This document shows positions 54,395 through 62,560 of a DNA stretch of 64,000 bases, one piece after another; position 1 is the stretch's first letter, and each line of letters starts with the position of its first letter. This DNA comes from Bifidobacterium ruminantium DSM 6489. GTDB lineage: Bacteria > Actinomycetota > Actinomycetes > Actinomycetales > Bifidobacteriaceae. The stretch is taken from contig NZ_JDTK01000002.1 of assembly GCF_000770925.1 (NCBI RefSeq), positions 148,755-212,754 on the forward strand. Reading direction: 5' to 3'. Made by a program: the position numbers and the translations under genes. Below the pieces are notes generated by a model that saw nothing but the letters and a program-made list of their open reading frames with translations, had not been told where the DNA came from and did not search any database.

Positions 54395-54930
54395 GAGTAC
54401 GCAGAACTCCTTGGTGGTCTTTCGTCCTCGCGGCCGTGCTTGGCGTGCTCGCCGGCATGGGGTTGGCAAAATATGGCGAAATCTCGGGATTGCCCTTGGT
54501 GGGCGCTCCATGGATCGTGCCGGTGGTGCTGGCCGCGCTAGGCATCACCGTGCTGTACATGGCCCTGCAAATCCATAAATACACGACCAAGGACCCCATC
54601 AAACGCGCGCAGCTCAAGCCATTGGATCCACAGAAGGCCTTCGGCACGCTGGTGGCGTGCAAGGCGCTCGGCCTTGCGGGAGCAGCCTTGGCGGGCTGGT
54701 ACGGCGGGCAGATCATCATGAGCCTGCCGCACGGCGAGGCGGAATTCTACAATCAGGCGATCATCGAATGCGCCGTGGCGTGCGTGGTGTGCGTCGCCAA
54801 CATGATTGTCGGCATCGTGGGGGAGTGGCTGTGCCGGATTCCGCCCATCGACGGCCCGGAAAGCCCGGCAATGAAAAAAGCCGCACAGCGCAATCGCTAT
54901 GCGGCCGCCGCCACCAAATCCAAGATCTGA
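54391..54930 (+). CDS. DUF3180 membrane protein
   Basis: A 179-residue protein with four membrane helices (about 9-28, 35-57, 80-105 and 120-145). It matches the actinobacterial DUF3180 family, which usually sits right after folK. ATG 54391 overlaps the folBK stop (ATGA), so translation is coupled. RRTPWWSFVLAAVLG at the start and KPLDPQKAFGTLVACKALG in the middle are the recognisable parts. Function unknown, but the conserved position suggests a link to folate or envelope physiology. Confidence 0.87.
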   Translation: MRVRRTPWWSFVLAAVLGVLAGMGLAKYGEISGLPLVGAPWIVPVVLAALGITVLYMALQIHKYTTKDPIKRAQLKPLDPQKAFGTLVACKALGLAGAALAGWYGGQIIMSLPHGEAEFYNQAIIECAVACVVCVANMIVGIVGEWLCRIPPIDGPESPAMKKAAQRNRYAAAATKSKI

Positions 54931-54933
54931 GGA

Positions 54934-55857
54934 TCAGGCCTTCTCCGGCGTTTCTGCCATGTTCGGCACGCGGAACATGGCTTCCTGCGCCATGCAGGCC
55001 ACCAGACTGCCGTCCTGCGTGTAGACCTTCGCCGAGCCGAGGCCGCGCCCATGGGCCGCGGTCGGCGTGTCCTGCACGTAGAGGTGCCATTGGTTGATAT
55101 CGATGTCGCGATACCACCACATCGAATGGTCGATGGACGCGTACGAGATGCCGGGGGTGGCGATGCTCAAGCCCGCCCTACGTAGAATCGGTTCCAGCAT
55201 GATCTGGTCGCAGCCCATCGCCAGCATCGCGCGGTGCATGGCCTGCGGCGCGTCCACCTTGCCATCGGCCTTCATCCACACCATCTGCTTGCCGGAATCG
55301 TTGCTGGCGCTCTTCTTGTCGGCGCCGAGCATGATGGTGCGTGTCGCATGGCGGATATCGAACGGCGATTTCTTCGCATAATACTTGGCGAACGACGACT
55401 TCTCCGCGAACGGTTCCATCAGCTGCTTCGCGCTGGTCAGGCTGTCCGGATCCGGAACGTCCTCCGGCATGGGATCCGCGAATTCGATGCCTTCCTGGTC
55501 ATGCTCCTGGAAGCTGGCGATCGCGGTCAGAATCGAACCCTGCGCCTGCGTGACGTTCACGCGGCGGGCGGAGAAGGAGCGGCCGTCACGCAGATTCTCC
55601 ACATCGAACAGCAGATCCTGGTGGATGTCCCCGGCCGAAATGAAATAACCATGAATCGAATTCGGCAGCCTTGACGGCGGAACGGTCTTCGCCGCGGCCA
55701 CCAGCGACTGCGCGATGACCTGCCCGCCGTAGACGCGGCCTGTGGGGAAGTACAGGCTCTCGCCATTGATATAGGTGTGATTGCGGTAATTTGAGGGCGT
55801 GCCCAGCTGAAGCACCTTCGTCAGCCGCTGCAACGGCGTCATGTCTGTCTGCGTCAT
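54934..55857 (-). CDS. tesB: Acyl-CoA thioesterase II (TesB-like)
   Basis: A 307-residue double hot-dog thioesterase. The N-terminal part has GRVYGGQVIAQSLVAAAKT and IHGYFISAGD, the C-terminal part SYASIDHSMWW and HGRGLGSAKVYTQDG, which carry the catalytic Asp-Gln-Thr/Ser-type residues. It hydrolyses medium- to long-chain acyl-CoA. AGGAGGA lies 12 nt before ATG 55857; ATG 55842 is an alternative start. It converges with the DUF3180 gene, with only 3 bp between stops. Confidence 0.93.
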   Translation of the reverse strand: MTQTDMTPLQRLTKVLQLGTPSNYRNHTYINGESLYFPTGRVYGGQVIAQSLVAAAKTVPPSRLPNSIHGYFISAGDIHQDLLFDVENLRDGRSFSARRVNVTQAQGSILTAIASFQEHDQEGIEFADPMPEDVPDPDSLTSAKQLMEPFAEKSSFAKYYAKKSPFDIRHATRTIMLGADKKSASNDSGKQMVWMKADGKVDAPQAMHRAMLAMGCDQIMLEPILRRAGLSIATPGISYASIDHSMWWYRDIDINQWHLYVQDTPTAAHGRGLGSAKVYTQDGSLVACMAQEAMFRVPNMAETPEKA

Positions 55858-55992
55858 GATGGTCCTGATTCCTCCTGCACTGGAAAGCTTTGTACTGACA
55901 CTGAGTCTATCGACGTGCGGTAAATTTCGCCGGATGGTTTTGTAACGAGTACGTGAGAAGAGTGAACGGCCGGTTAGCTGCGGGGGATGGCT

Positions 55993-56045
55993 GCATATGA
56001 TGAGGCGCCACCTCTCGTTGCGAAAGGTGGCGCCTCATCATATGT
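55993..56045 (-). terminator. Long hairpin downstream of ettA
   Basis: Arms about 55993-56013 and 56025-56045 pair over more than 20 bp (GGCGCCACCT with AGGTGGCGCC in the centre). It is a few bases from the ettA stop and is a strong terminator candidate. Confidence 0.85.
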
Positions 56046-56047
56046 GC

Positions 56048-57724
56048 TTAGCGCGTTAGTTTGCGATGCAGGCGGTGCGGGCGGGCCGCGTCCTCGCCGA
56101 GGCGGGCGACACGGTTCTCCTGATAGGCCTGGAAGTTGCCTTCGAACCAGTACCACTTGGCCGGGTTCTCGTCATCGCCTTCCCATGCGAGGATATGCGT
56201 GGCCACACGGTCGAGGAACCAACGGTCGTGGGAAATCACCACAGCGCAGCCCGGGAAGGCAAGTAGCGCGTTTTCGAGCGATTCCAGCGTTTCGACGTCA
56301 AGGTCGTTGGTCGGTTCGTCGAGCAGCAGGAGGTTGCCGCCCTGCTTCAGGGTCAGCGCCAGATTCAGACGGTTGCGCTCGCCGCCGGAGAGCACGCCCA
56401 CAAGCTTCTGCTGGTCGGAACCCTTGAAACCGAAGGACGCCACGTAGGCGCGGGTCGGCACCTCGACGCCGGCAACCTCGATGAAGTCGAGTCCGTCGGA
56501 CACGGCCTCCCACAGGTTCTTGTTCGGGTCGAGGCCTGCACGGTTCTGATCGACATAGCTGATCTGCACGGTGTCGCCGATTTTGAGCGAGCCGGAGGTC
56601 AACGGTTCCAAACCGACGATGGTCTTGAACAGGGTGGACTTACCCACGCCGTTCGGACCGATTACGCCGACGATGCCGTTACGCGGCAGGGTGAAGCTCA
56701 GGTCATCGATGAGCACACGGTCGCCGAATGCCTTGTGGATGTGCTCGGCTTCCAGCACAGTGGAACCCAGACGCGGACCTGCCGGAATCTGAATTTCGGA
56801 GAAGTCAAGCTTCTTGTTGTTGCGTGCCTCCTGCTCCATCTGGTCGTAACGTTCCAGACGGGCCTTGTTCTTGGCCTGACGAGCCTTCGGCGAGGAACGT
56901 ACCCAGTCGAGTTCGCTCTTGAGTCGCTTGGCAAGCTTGGCGTCCTTGGCGCCTTGGATCTCCATGCGCTTGGCCTTGGTCTCCAAATAGGTGGAGTAGT
57001 TGCCCTTGTACGGATACAGGTGACCACGATCCACTTCGCAGATCCATTCGGCCACATTGTCCATGAAATAACGATCGTGGGTGACGGCGATGACCGCGCC
57101 CTTGTACTGGTGCAGGAACTGCTCCAGCCACAGAATCGACTCGGCGTCCAAATGGTTGGTAGGCTCGTCAAGCAGCAGCAGATCCGGAGCTTCAAGCAGC
57201 AGTTTGCACAGCGCCACACGACGGCGCTCGCCACCGGAGCACACGGTCACCGGAGTGTCCGGGTCTGGGCACTGCAGGGCGTCCATGGCCTGCTCAAGCT
57301 GGGAATCGAGATCCCAGCCGTTGGCCGCGTCGATGTCGTTCTGCAGCTTGCCCATCTCTTCCATCAGGGCATCGAAGTCGGCGTCAGGATTGGCCATCTC
57401 CTCGCCAATCTGGTTGAAGCGGGCCACCTTTTCGGCGATCGGACCGAATGCCATCTTGATATTCTCGCCGACGGTCTTGGTCTCATCCAGCGGCGGCTCC
57501 TGCTGCAGGATGCCGACAGTGAATCCCGGGGTCAGATAGGCTTCGCCGTTGGAAACGGTGTCGAGTCCGGCCATGATCTTCAGCAGTGTGGACTTGCCCA
57601 TGCCGTTCGGGCCGACGACGCCGATCTTGGCGCCCGGCAGGAAGCTCAGGGTCACGTCGTCGAGGATCACGCGGTCGCCGTAGGCCTTGCGAGCCTTGAT
57701 CATCTGGTAAATAAACTCAGCCAA
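56048..57724 (-). CDS. ettA: Energy-dependent translational throttle protein EttA (ABC-F)
   Basis: A 558-residue ABC-F protein with two ATPase cassettes: Walker A GPNGMGKS and GPNGVGKS, signatures CSGGERRRVALC and LSGGERNRLNLA, Walker B LLLLDEPTNHLDAES and LLLLDEPTNDLDVE. The linker (P-site tRNA interaction motif) and the EttA-specific arm in the first cassette are present, so it should bind the ribosomal E site and gate elongation by ATP level. The start is TTG at 57724; a weak GGATGG lies 9 nt upstream. Confidence 0.95.
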   Translation of the reverse strand: MAEFIYQMIKARKAYGDRVILDDVTLSFLPGAKIGVVGPNGMGKSTLLKIMAGLDTVSNGEAYLTPGFTVGILQQEPPLDETKTVGENIKMAFGPIAEKVARFNQIGEEMANPDADFDALMEEMGKLQNDIDAANGWDLDSQLEQAMDALQCPDPDTPVTVCSGGERRRVALCKLLLEAPDLLLLDEPTNHLDAESILWLEQFLHQYKGAVIAVTHDRYFMDNVAEWICEVDRGHLYPYKGNYSTYLETKAKRMEIQGAKDAKLAKRLKSELDWVRSSPKARQAKNKARLERYDQMEQEARNNKKLDFSEIQIPAGPRLGSTVLEAEHIHKAFGDRVLIDDLSFTLPRNGIVGVIGPNGVGKSTLFKTIVGLEPLTSGSLKIGDTVQISYVDQNRAGLDPNKNLWEAVSDGLDFIEVAGVEVPTRAYVASFGFKGSDQQKLVGVLSGGERNRLNLALTLKQGGNLLLLDEPTNDLDVETLESLENALLAFPGCAVVISHDRWFLDRVATHILAWEGDDENPAKWYWFEGNFQAYQENRVARLGEDAARPHRLHRKLTR

Positions 57725-57969
57725 TGTTGTGTTCCATCCTTAAAGAACGTTGGAATTCCAGCGTCTTGCGTACGTCGGTCGACGGGAATCGCACTTATCG
57801 CCGCTTTGCGGCGCATTACGTGACGCGGCTTGGCCGTGGACGAATCGCAAATCTGCTGCGAATCGGTCGAAACCAAGTATTCTCGGACCATGCCATTACG
57901 CAAAGTACCATCGCCGATTATCCCATACCCCGTCTACACAGTAGGCGTATCGAGTGCGGTGCAGGCGCG

Positions 57970-58395
57970 TCAGATAATCACGCCGTCGCAGTGGTCGATC
58001 TCATGCTGGATGATCTGCGCGGTGAAACCGGTGAACGCAGCGTGGCGCTCGCGCCAGCGGCGGTCGAGATAGGTGACCTCGATGCGCTGGTAGCGCAGGG
58101 TGCGGCGCTCTCCCTTGAGCGACAGGCAGCCTTCGGCGGTGTCGTAGGCTCCGTCCCGCGCGGTGATGTGTGGATTGAACATGATGGTGATGCGGTCGCC
58201 CAGCTCCTTGTCCACGAATGCGATAATGCGTTTGGATACACCGATCATATTGGCTGCCATACCGACGCAGCCGTTGCGGTGCGCGTCGAGCGTATCCTTC
58301 AGGTCCTGAGCCACGGCCAAATCTGCTTCGGTGTTCTCGGCTTCGACGGATGGCTGGCTCAAAAATGGAATGGACGTCATGATTTCGCGCTGCAT
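57970..58395 (-). CDS. def: Short peptide deformylase
   Basis: A 141-residue deformylase-fold protein. Metal ligands are C90 in EGCLSLKGE and H131/H135 in HEIDH. Motif 1 reads CVGMAANMIG (43-52), with Met at the position of the usual Gln (GxGLAAxQ). I recall short 136-140-residue Gram-positive deformylases with the same CVGMAANMIG and a C-terminus ending soon after HEIDH, so the brevity is a family trait, not truncation. ATG 58395 follows GAGAGGAAA; the upstream frame to 58503 is unlikely. Confidence 0.88.
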   Translation of the reverse strand: MQREIMTSIPFLSQPSVEAENTEADLAVAQDLKDTLDAHRNGCVGMAANMIGVSKRIIAFVDKELGDRITIMFNPHITARDGAYDTAEGCLSLKGERRTLRYQRIEVTYLDRRWRERHAAFTGFTAQIIQHEIDHCDGVII

Positions 58396-58550
58396 GTGGT
58401 TTTCCTCTCGCTGGTTCCTTTGCCGGTCTGCCAATATTGTATGCGTCGCACGGCGGTGAAACGGATGGTCGACTCGTGCCCGTCCATTTGCATGGCGCCT
58501 CATGTCGGCTTCGGAATGTGAAGCGCAATCGGTGCAATATGCTTGGGACC

Positions 58551-59348
58551 ATGGATGACATGTCTCAATATCGGGAATACATGAAGCAGGCGCTCGAACT
58601 GGCCCGCAAGGGAGCCGGATGGGTGAATCCGAATCCGCTGGTCGGCGCGGTGGTGATGCGCGACGGCGAAGTCCTTGCCGCCGGATACCACGACTGTTAC
58701 CGTGGTCCGCATGCGGAGCGCATGGCGTTCGACTATGCCGACGCGCATGGCATCGATATGTGTGGAGCTACAGTCATCGATACGCTCGAACCCTGCTGCC
58801 ACGTTGGATCGCAGCCGGCATGCACTGATCTGATTCTAGCCCACGGCATCTCGCGGGTGGTGGTCGGCTCCATCGACCCCAATCCCGTCGTGGCTGGGAA
58901 AGGCCTTCGCATCCTTGAGGAAGCCGGCGTGAAAGTGGTGCGTGACGTCATGCGGTCGGAATGCGACGCCATCAATCGTCATTTCTTCCACTACATCACC
59001 ACGGGAATGCCGTACATTGTGGACAGCAGAAGACGTGTGGGGGAATCGGATGCCGAGTATGCGGTCCGTCGGCGCGAACTGTATGCCACGTATGCGGCGG
59101 TGCTTGCCGGAACTGAATCGGATGTTTCTGACGAGTCCTTCGCGCACTTCGACGGACCGGTCCAATCCGTCGGTGCGGACGAAGTGGTGATCGGCCGTCA
59201 CAAGCCGTTGCTGTTGAAGACCAGCACGCTCGCCGGCGCGGACCCGGACGAGTGGTTGCACGAACTGGGCAAATGCAAAATCGACAGCCTCATCGTGGAA
59301 AGAGACGAAGCGTTCGAGCGGTTGTCCACGGCCTGCCAAAAAGACTGA
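58551..59348 (+). CDS. RibD-like deaminase with shortened C-terminus
   Basis: A 265-residue protein. The N-terminal 1-145 is a clear cytidine-deaminase-fold pyrimidine deaminase of RibD type: GWVNPNPLVGAVV, zinc site H54-A-E56 in GPHAERMAF and P81-C-C83 with C91 (EPCCHVGSQPACTD). Full RibD proteins add a reductase domain of about 200 residues; here about 110 remain, without the usual NADPH-binding motifs. No other riboflavin genes are in view. TATGCT ends 7 nt before ATG 58551 (leaderless). Confidence 0.82.
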   Translation: MDDMSQYREYMKQALELARKGAGWVNPNPLVGAVVMRDGEVLAAGYHDCYRGPHAERMAFDYADAHGIDMCGATVIDTLEPCCHVGSQPACTDLILAHGISRVVVGSIDPNPVVAGKGLRILEEAGVKVVRDVMRSECDAINRHFFHYITTGMPYIVDSRRRVGESDAEYAVRRRELYATYAAVLAGTESDVSDESFAHFDGPVQSVGADEVVIGRHKPLLLKTSTLAGADPDEWLHELGKCKIDSLIVERDEAFERLSTACQKD

Positions 59349-59377
59349 TGTGTCGCGTTCGCGGTTTTGAAATGCCT

Positions 59378-59552
59378 TATATGTGGCAGATTCCGTCGTC
59401 GTACGAAAGTGATTTTCCCTATATGTGGCAGACAACCAAAGAAATCCTGAGTTAGAGGGTATAAATCAGTGGGTTTGACGGTCATTGTCTACTTAGGTCT
59501 GCCACATGTAGTGGTTTTAAGTTTCCTGGGGATGTCAAATCTGCCACATATA
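59378..59552. repeat. Four-box palindromic element, copy B (complete)
   Basis: Forward boxes TATATGTGGCAG at 59378 and 59420 (42 bp apart); reverse boxes CTGCCACATGTA at 59499 and CTGCCACATATA at 59541 (42 bp apart). It spans 175 bp in the convergent gap, 30 bp after the RibD-like stop and 8 bp before the DUF559 stop. Confidence 0.88.
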
Positions 59553-59559
59553 GGGATTG

Positions 59560-60501
59560 TCAGATGAGAATCCGTCTGTTCCCAGTGGCAAGGGACGCTA
59601 TACGGATATGTATTCTTCCTGATGGCATTCTTTGGCTGAGTCTGATGGATTTGCTGAGCCTCTGATTTATTCTGCTGGCCACTCGTTCGGCGAGGAGCCG
59701 TTCTTCGTTTTCGCTCGCCAGATTCTCGGCGGTCACTTGGATGTAGATCCAGCCCTCATCCTCTAGGGCTTCGCGTCGCTTGCTGTCTGCGAGCCACTGT
59801 CCGGCGTGATGCCTTCCATCATATTCAATAACCACTTTTATCTCTGGATAAGCCATGTCCAGAAAAACGATTTTCCCATTAGATGAGCGGACCTTGTAAT
59901 TGACTTCCGGGCAGGGAAGCCCGTGTCGAATCAGCGTGATTCGGCAACGGCTCTCCTGTGAGGAATCCGTGCCTTCGCGCATAAGCCGTAGGGCTTGCCT
60001 CATTTTGTTGATTCCGCGAATCGGCCGTTGTCTGTTTGTTCTCACATATTCGTTGAGATTTTCGAGACGGTTTACATAGTCGATGAATTCGTCGAGAGTG
60101 ATTGTTCCAAAGCGAGCGTTCCTCCTCATCATGGAATCGCCGAGCGTTACCAATTCCTCTTGCGGGATACGATTGGCGTGCATCGCCCAAGTGGTTATCG
60201 CGTCAGTGTGATGAATTTTGCCATAATGCGTGGTTGTTTCGAGAACGGGGCCTTCCCATAGTGCGAAGTGGATGTTCTGAAGATGCGTTCGGGCGTTGTT
60301 GCATGAAGCGAGAACGTGTAGGGAAGATTCCGTTTGCTGGTTTCGTGGATATCTTGGCCTTTCGATGCCTAGAAGGTCCAGTGCGGTATTGAGCGCGAAC
60401 ACCAATCGCCTTCCGGTTCTTTTCTGCGCTTCAAGACATTGTTCGATGGTCCTTGCCCTCAGCTGCGCGAGGTTTTCCGAATATTGTACTCCATTGTCCA
60501 T
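59560..60501 (-). CDS. DUF559 (Vsr-like) endonuclease-domain protein
   Basis: A 313-residue protein in an AT-richer stretch than its neighbours. The C-terminal part (about 180-285) is a DUF559/very-short-patch-repair-like fold with LDMAYPEIKVVIEYDGRHH and RRREALEDEGW-type spacing, giving a PD-(D/E)XK nuclease core. The N-terminal about 170 residues are helical with TLDEFIDYVN, similar to actinobacterial AbiEi-type or DUF559 proteins. The start at 60501 has TACTTT 6 nt upstream. Function is unknown; such proteins are often mobile or defence-associated. Confidence 0.75.
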   Translation of the reverse strand: MDNGVQYSENLAQLRARTIEQCLEAQKRTGRRLVFALNTALDLLGIERPRYPRNQQTESSLHVLASCNNARTHLQNIHFALWEGPVLETTTHYGKIHHTDAITTWAMHANRIPQEELVTLGDSMMRRNARFGTITLDEFIDYVNRLENLNEYVRTNRQRPIRGINKMRQALRLMREGTDSSQESRCRITLIRHGLPCPEVNYKVRSSNGKIVFLDMAYPEIKVVIEYDGRHHAGQWLADSKRREALEDEGWIYIQVTAENLASENEERLLAERVASRINQRLSKSIRLSQRMPSGRIHIRIASLATGNRRILI

Positions 60502-60709
60502 AGCGTCAAAGTAGAGGAAATGGCACTGCGCTGTCTACCGGCTTTTGGGAAACGGTGGAAAAGTGGATGATTCACCCTTCCTTGAAAAACCGGTGGATAA
60601 CTGCGCCTTTCTCTTGCCTATGTAGATAAACGCATTTCAATAGCGAAAACCCAAAGTGCACATAGCCGATTGAGATGAGGGTGGCAATCGCAAGCATCGC
60701 AAGGATACT

Positions 60710-62248
60710 ATGACTGGCAATGAGGTCATTTTGTTGAATCGAGGATGTATGGGCGAACCGTATGTGATTGAAAATGTGTGTTTCGTGGGGTCCAATGAGC
60801 CTGTCGACATCACGATTGAGCAAGGGCGGATTGCGGATGTACGGTCTTCGGAAAAGTCGGTAGAGAAGGCTTCGAAAACGTGGATCATTCCCGGCTTGTG
60901 GGATTGTCATACGCACTTCACGCAGTGGTCGTACACGTTGGGACGTCTTGATTTGATCGACGCGCGCAGTGCCGACGAGGCGCTCGACATGTTGCGTCGG
61001 CACTTGGATGAACGTCGTGAGAACGGCACGCTCGACCCGAACCAATATGTGGTCGGCATGCGCTTCCGGCACTCACTGTGGGCCGATGCCGCCCAGCCGA
61101 CATTGGCCGCGATCAACGCGGTGTCGGGCGACCAGCCGGTGGCTTTGTCAAGTGCCGACATGCACTGCGGCTGGGTGAACTCCGCTGCCGCGCGCAACCT
61201 GGGTGTGCATGTGGGCGAATCCGGGCTCGTCGGAGAGCTTGAGTGGTTCGACGCCTACTGCAAGCTGGACAAAGGGCCAGGCGCGGCCGATGAACTGACT
61301 CGTCTGCTACGCAACGCGGAGCGGGACGCTGCCGGCAAAGGTGTGGTCGGTGTGCGCGACTACGAGATGGCGGAGAACATCGACACATGGATCGAGCGAT
61401 TCTCGCAAGGACTCGTCGGCCTGCGTATCGAGGCCGGCGTATACCCCGAACGGCTCCAGCAGGCCATCGACGACGGCTGGCACACCGGCGACGAACTGCC
61501 TGGAAGTCATGGGCTAGGCCACGTCGGTGCGATGAAGATGATCTCCGACGGCTCACTCAACACCCGCTCCGCTTACTGTTCCACGCCATACTCGGGCATC
61601 GCCCCGGAAACCTACGGCACGTTGAGCTACACCCCTGAGCAAATCGAATCGTATATGCGGCTAGCCACCGAACATGGTTTTGATATCGCCTGTCATGCCA
61701 TAGGCGACGAAGCGAACACCATCGTGCTCGACTGTGCGGAGCGCACCCATGCGCACGGCTCCATCGAGCATGCCCAAATGCTCAAGGAGCGTGATATTCC
61801 GCGTCTTGCGCAACTGGGACTTGCCGCCAGCATCCAGCCGCAGCACGCCATGGACGACCGCGACGTCATCACACGATTCTGGGGTAATCCCGCTGGCATT
61901 CCCTACGCGTTCAACAGTCTGCATGAGGTCGGAACCAAACTGCTTATGGGCTCGGACGCGCCGGTCGCGCCGTTGGACCCATGGCTGGCCATCTCCGCCG
62001 CGGTATTCGGCACGGAGAGTTCCGACCGGGAGCCTTTCCAGCCTGAGCAATGCTTGGACTTTGAAACCGCGCTCGCCTCGTCCACCGCACTTGGACGCAC
62101 TACGTTGCAAGCCGGAGACGTGGCGGACCTGGTGCTGCTGGATTGCGACCCGAGCACGCTTGACTCTCCGGAGGCCATGCGCGCCATGCCCGACCATGTG
62201 CTTGCCACCATGCTTGCCGGCCGCTGGACATATCAATGCGCTGAATGA
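60710..62248 (+). CDS. YtcJ-like amidohydrolase
   Basis: A 512-residue metal-dependent hydrolase of the amidohydrolase superfamily. Metal ligands: HTH in WDCHTHFTQW, Lys in AMKMISDGS, His in ACHAIGDEANT, His in GSIEHAQ and Asp in MGSDAPVAPLD. The YtcJ group includes N-substituted formamide deformylases; the true substrate cannot be told. ATG 60710 has AAGGA 4 nt upstream; ATG 60749 is an alternative. It ends 8 bp before element C. Confidence 0.87.
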   Translation: MTGNEVILLNRGCMGEPYVIENVCFVGSNEPVDITIEQGRIADVRSSEKSVEKASKTWIIPGLWDCHTHFTQWSYTLGRLDLIDARSADEALDMLRRHLDERRENGTLDPNQYVVGMRFRHSLWADAAQPTLAAINAVSGDQPVALSSADMHCGWVNSAAARNLGVHVGESGLVGELEWFDAYCKLDKGPGAADELTRLLRNAERDAAGKGVVGVRDYEMAENIDTWIERFSQGLVGLRIEAGVYPERLQQAIDDGWHTGDELPGSHGLGHVGAMKMISDGSLNTRSAYCSTPYSGIAPETYGTLSYTPEQIESYMRLATEHGFDIACHAIGDEANTIVLDCAERTHAHGSIEHAQMLKERDIPRLAQLGLAASIQPQHAMDDRDVITRFWGNPAGIPYAFNSLHEVGTKLLMGSDAPVAPLDPWLAISAAVFGTESSDREPFQPEQCLDFETALASSTALGRTTLQAGDVADLVLLDCDPSTLDSPEAMRAMPDHVLATMLAGRWTYQCAE

Positions 62249-62255
62249 AAACCGC

Positions 62256-62431
62256 TATGTGTGGCAGATCCTGGGATGCCGGAAAAGTCAAAACCGCTAT
62301 ATGTGGCAGGTCGATGGCTCCTAAGATGAAGGAATCGCCGGATTTATGCCCCCGAACATAGGGCTTTGTACCTGGAGCTGCCACACATAGGACAAATCAT
62401 TTTCGATGGGTACGGAAATCTGCCACATATA
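62256..62431. repeat. Four-box palindromic element, copy C (complete)
   Basis: Forward boxes TATGTGTGGCAG at 62256 and TATATGTGGCAG at 62298 (42 bp apart); reverse boxes CTGCCACACATA at 62378 and CTGCCACATATA at 62420 (42 bp apart). It spans 176 bp in the convergent gap, starting 8 bp after the amidohydrolase stop. Confidence 0.88.
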
Positions 62432-62500
62432 GCGGATTTCATGTGCTGCTGGATATCCAAGGAGTTGGTTATCCAGGGGTTGAAGATGAATTCGAATAAA

Positions 62501-62544
62501 GATAGGGCTTGTATCCCTGCAATGGCGGGGATACAAGCCCTATC
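62501..62544. terminator. Long hairpin downstream of the sulfhydrylase gene
   Basis: 20-bp arms at 62501-62520 and 62525-62544 with one G-U pair and a 4-nt loop; 16 bp past the sulfhydrylase stop on the minus strand. Confidence 0.85.
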
Positions 62545-62560
62545 TACAGGCTTATGAGGC

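Noticed and set aside
57970..58395. Peptide deformylase as a truncated pseudogene
   Set aside because: The reading frame is intact, metal ligands are present, and short deformylases with the same CVGMAANMIG motif are known from other Gram-positive bacteria.
28430..62440. Calling the TATATGTGGCAG arrays CRISPR
   Set aside because: The boxes are only 12-14 bp, change orientation within each locus and there are only three to four per locus; no cas genes are nearby.
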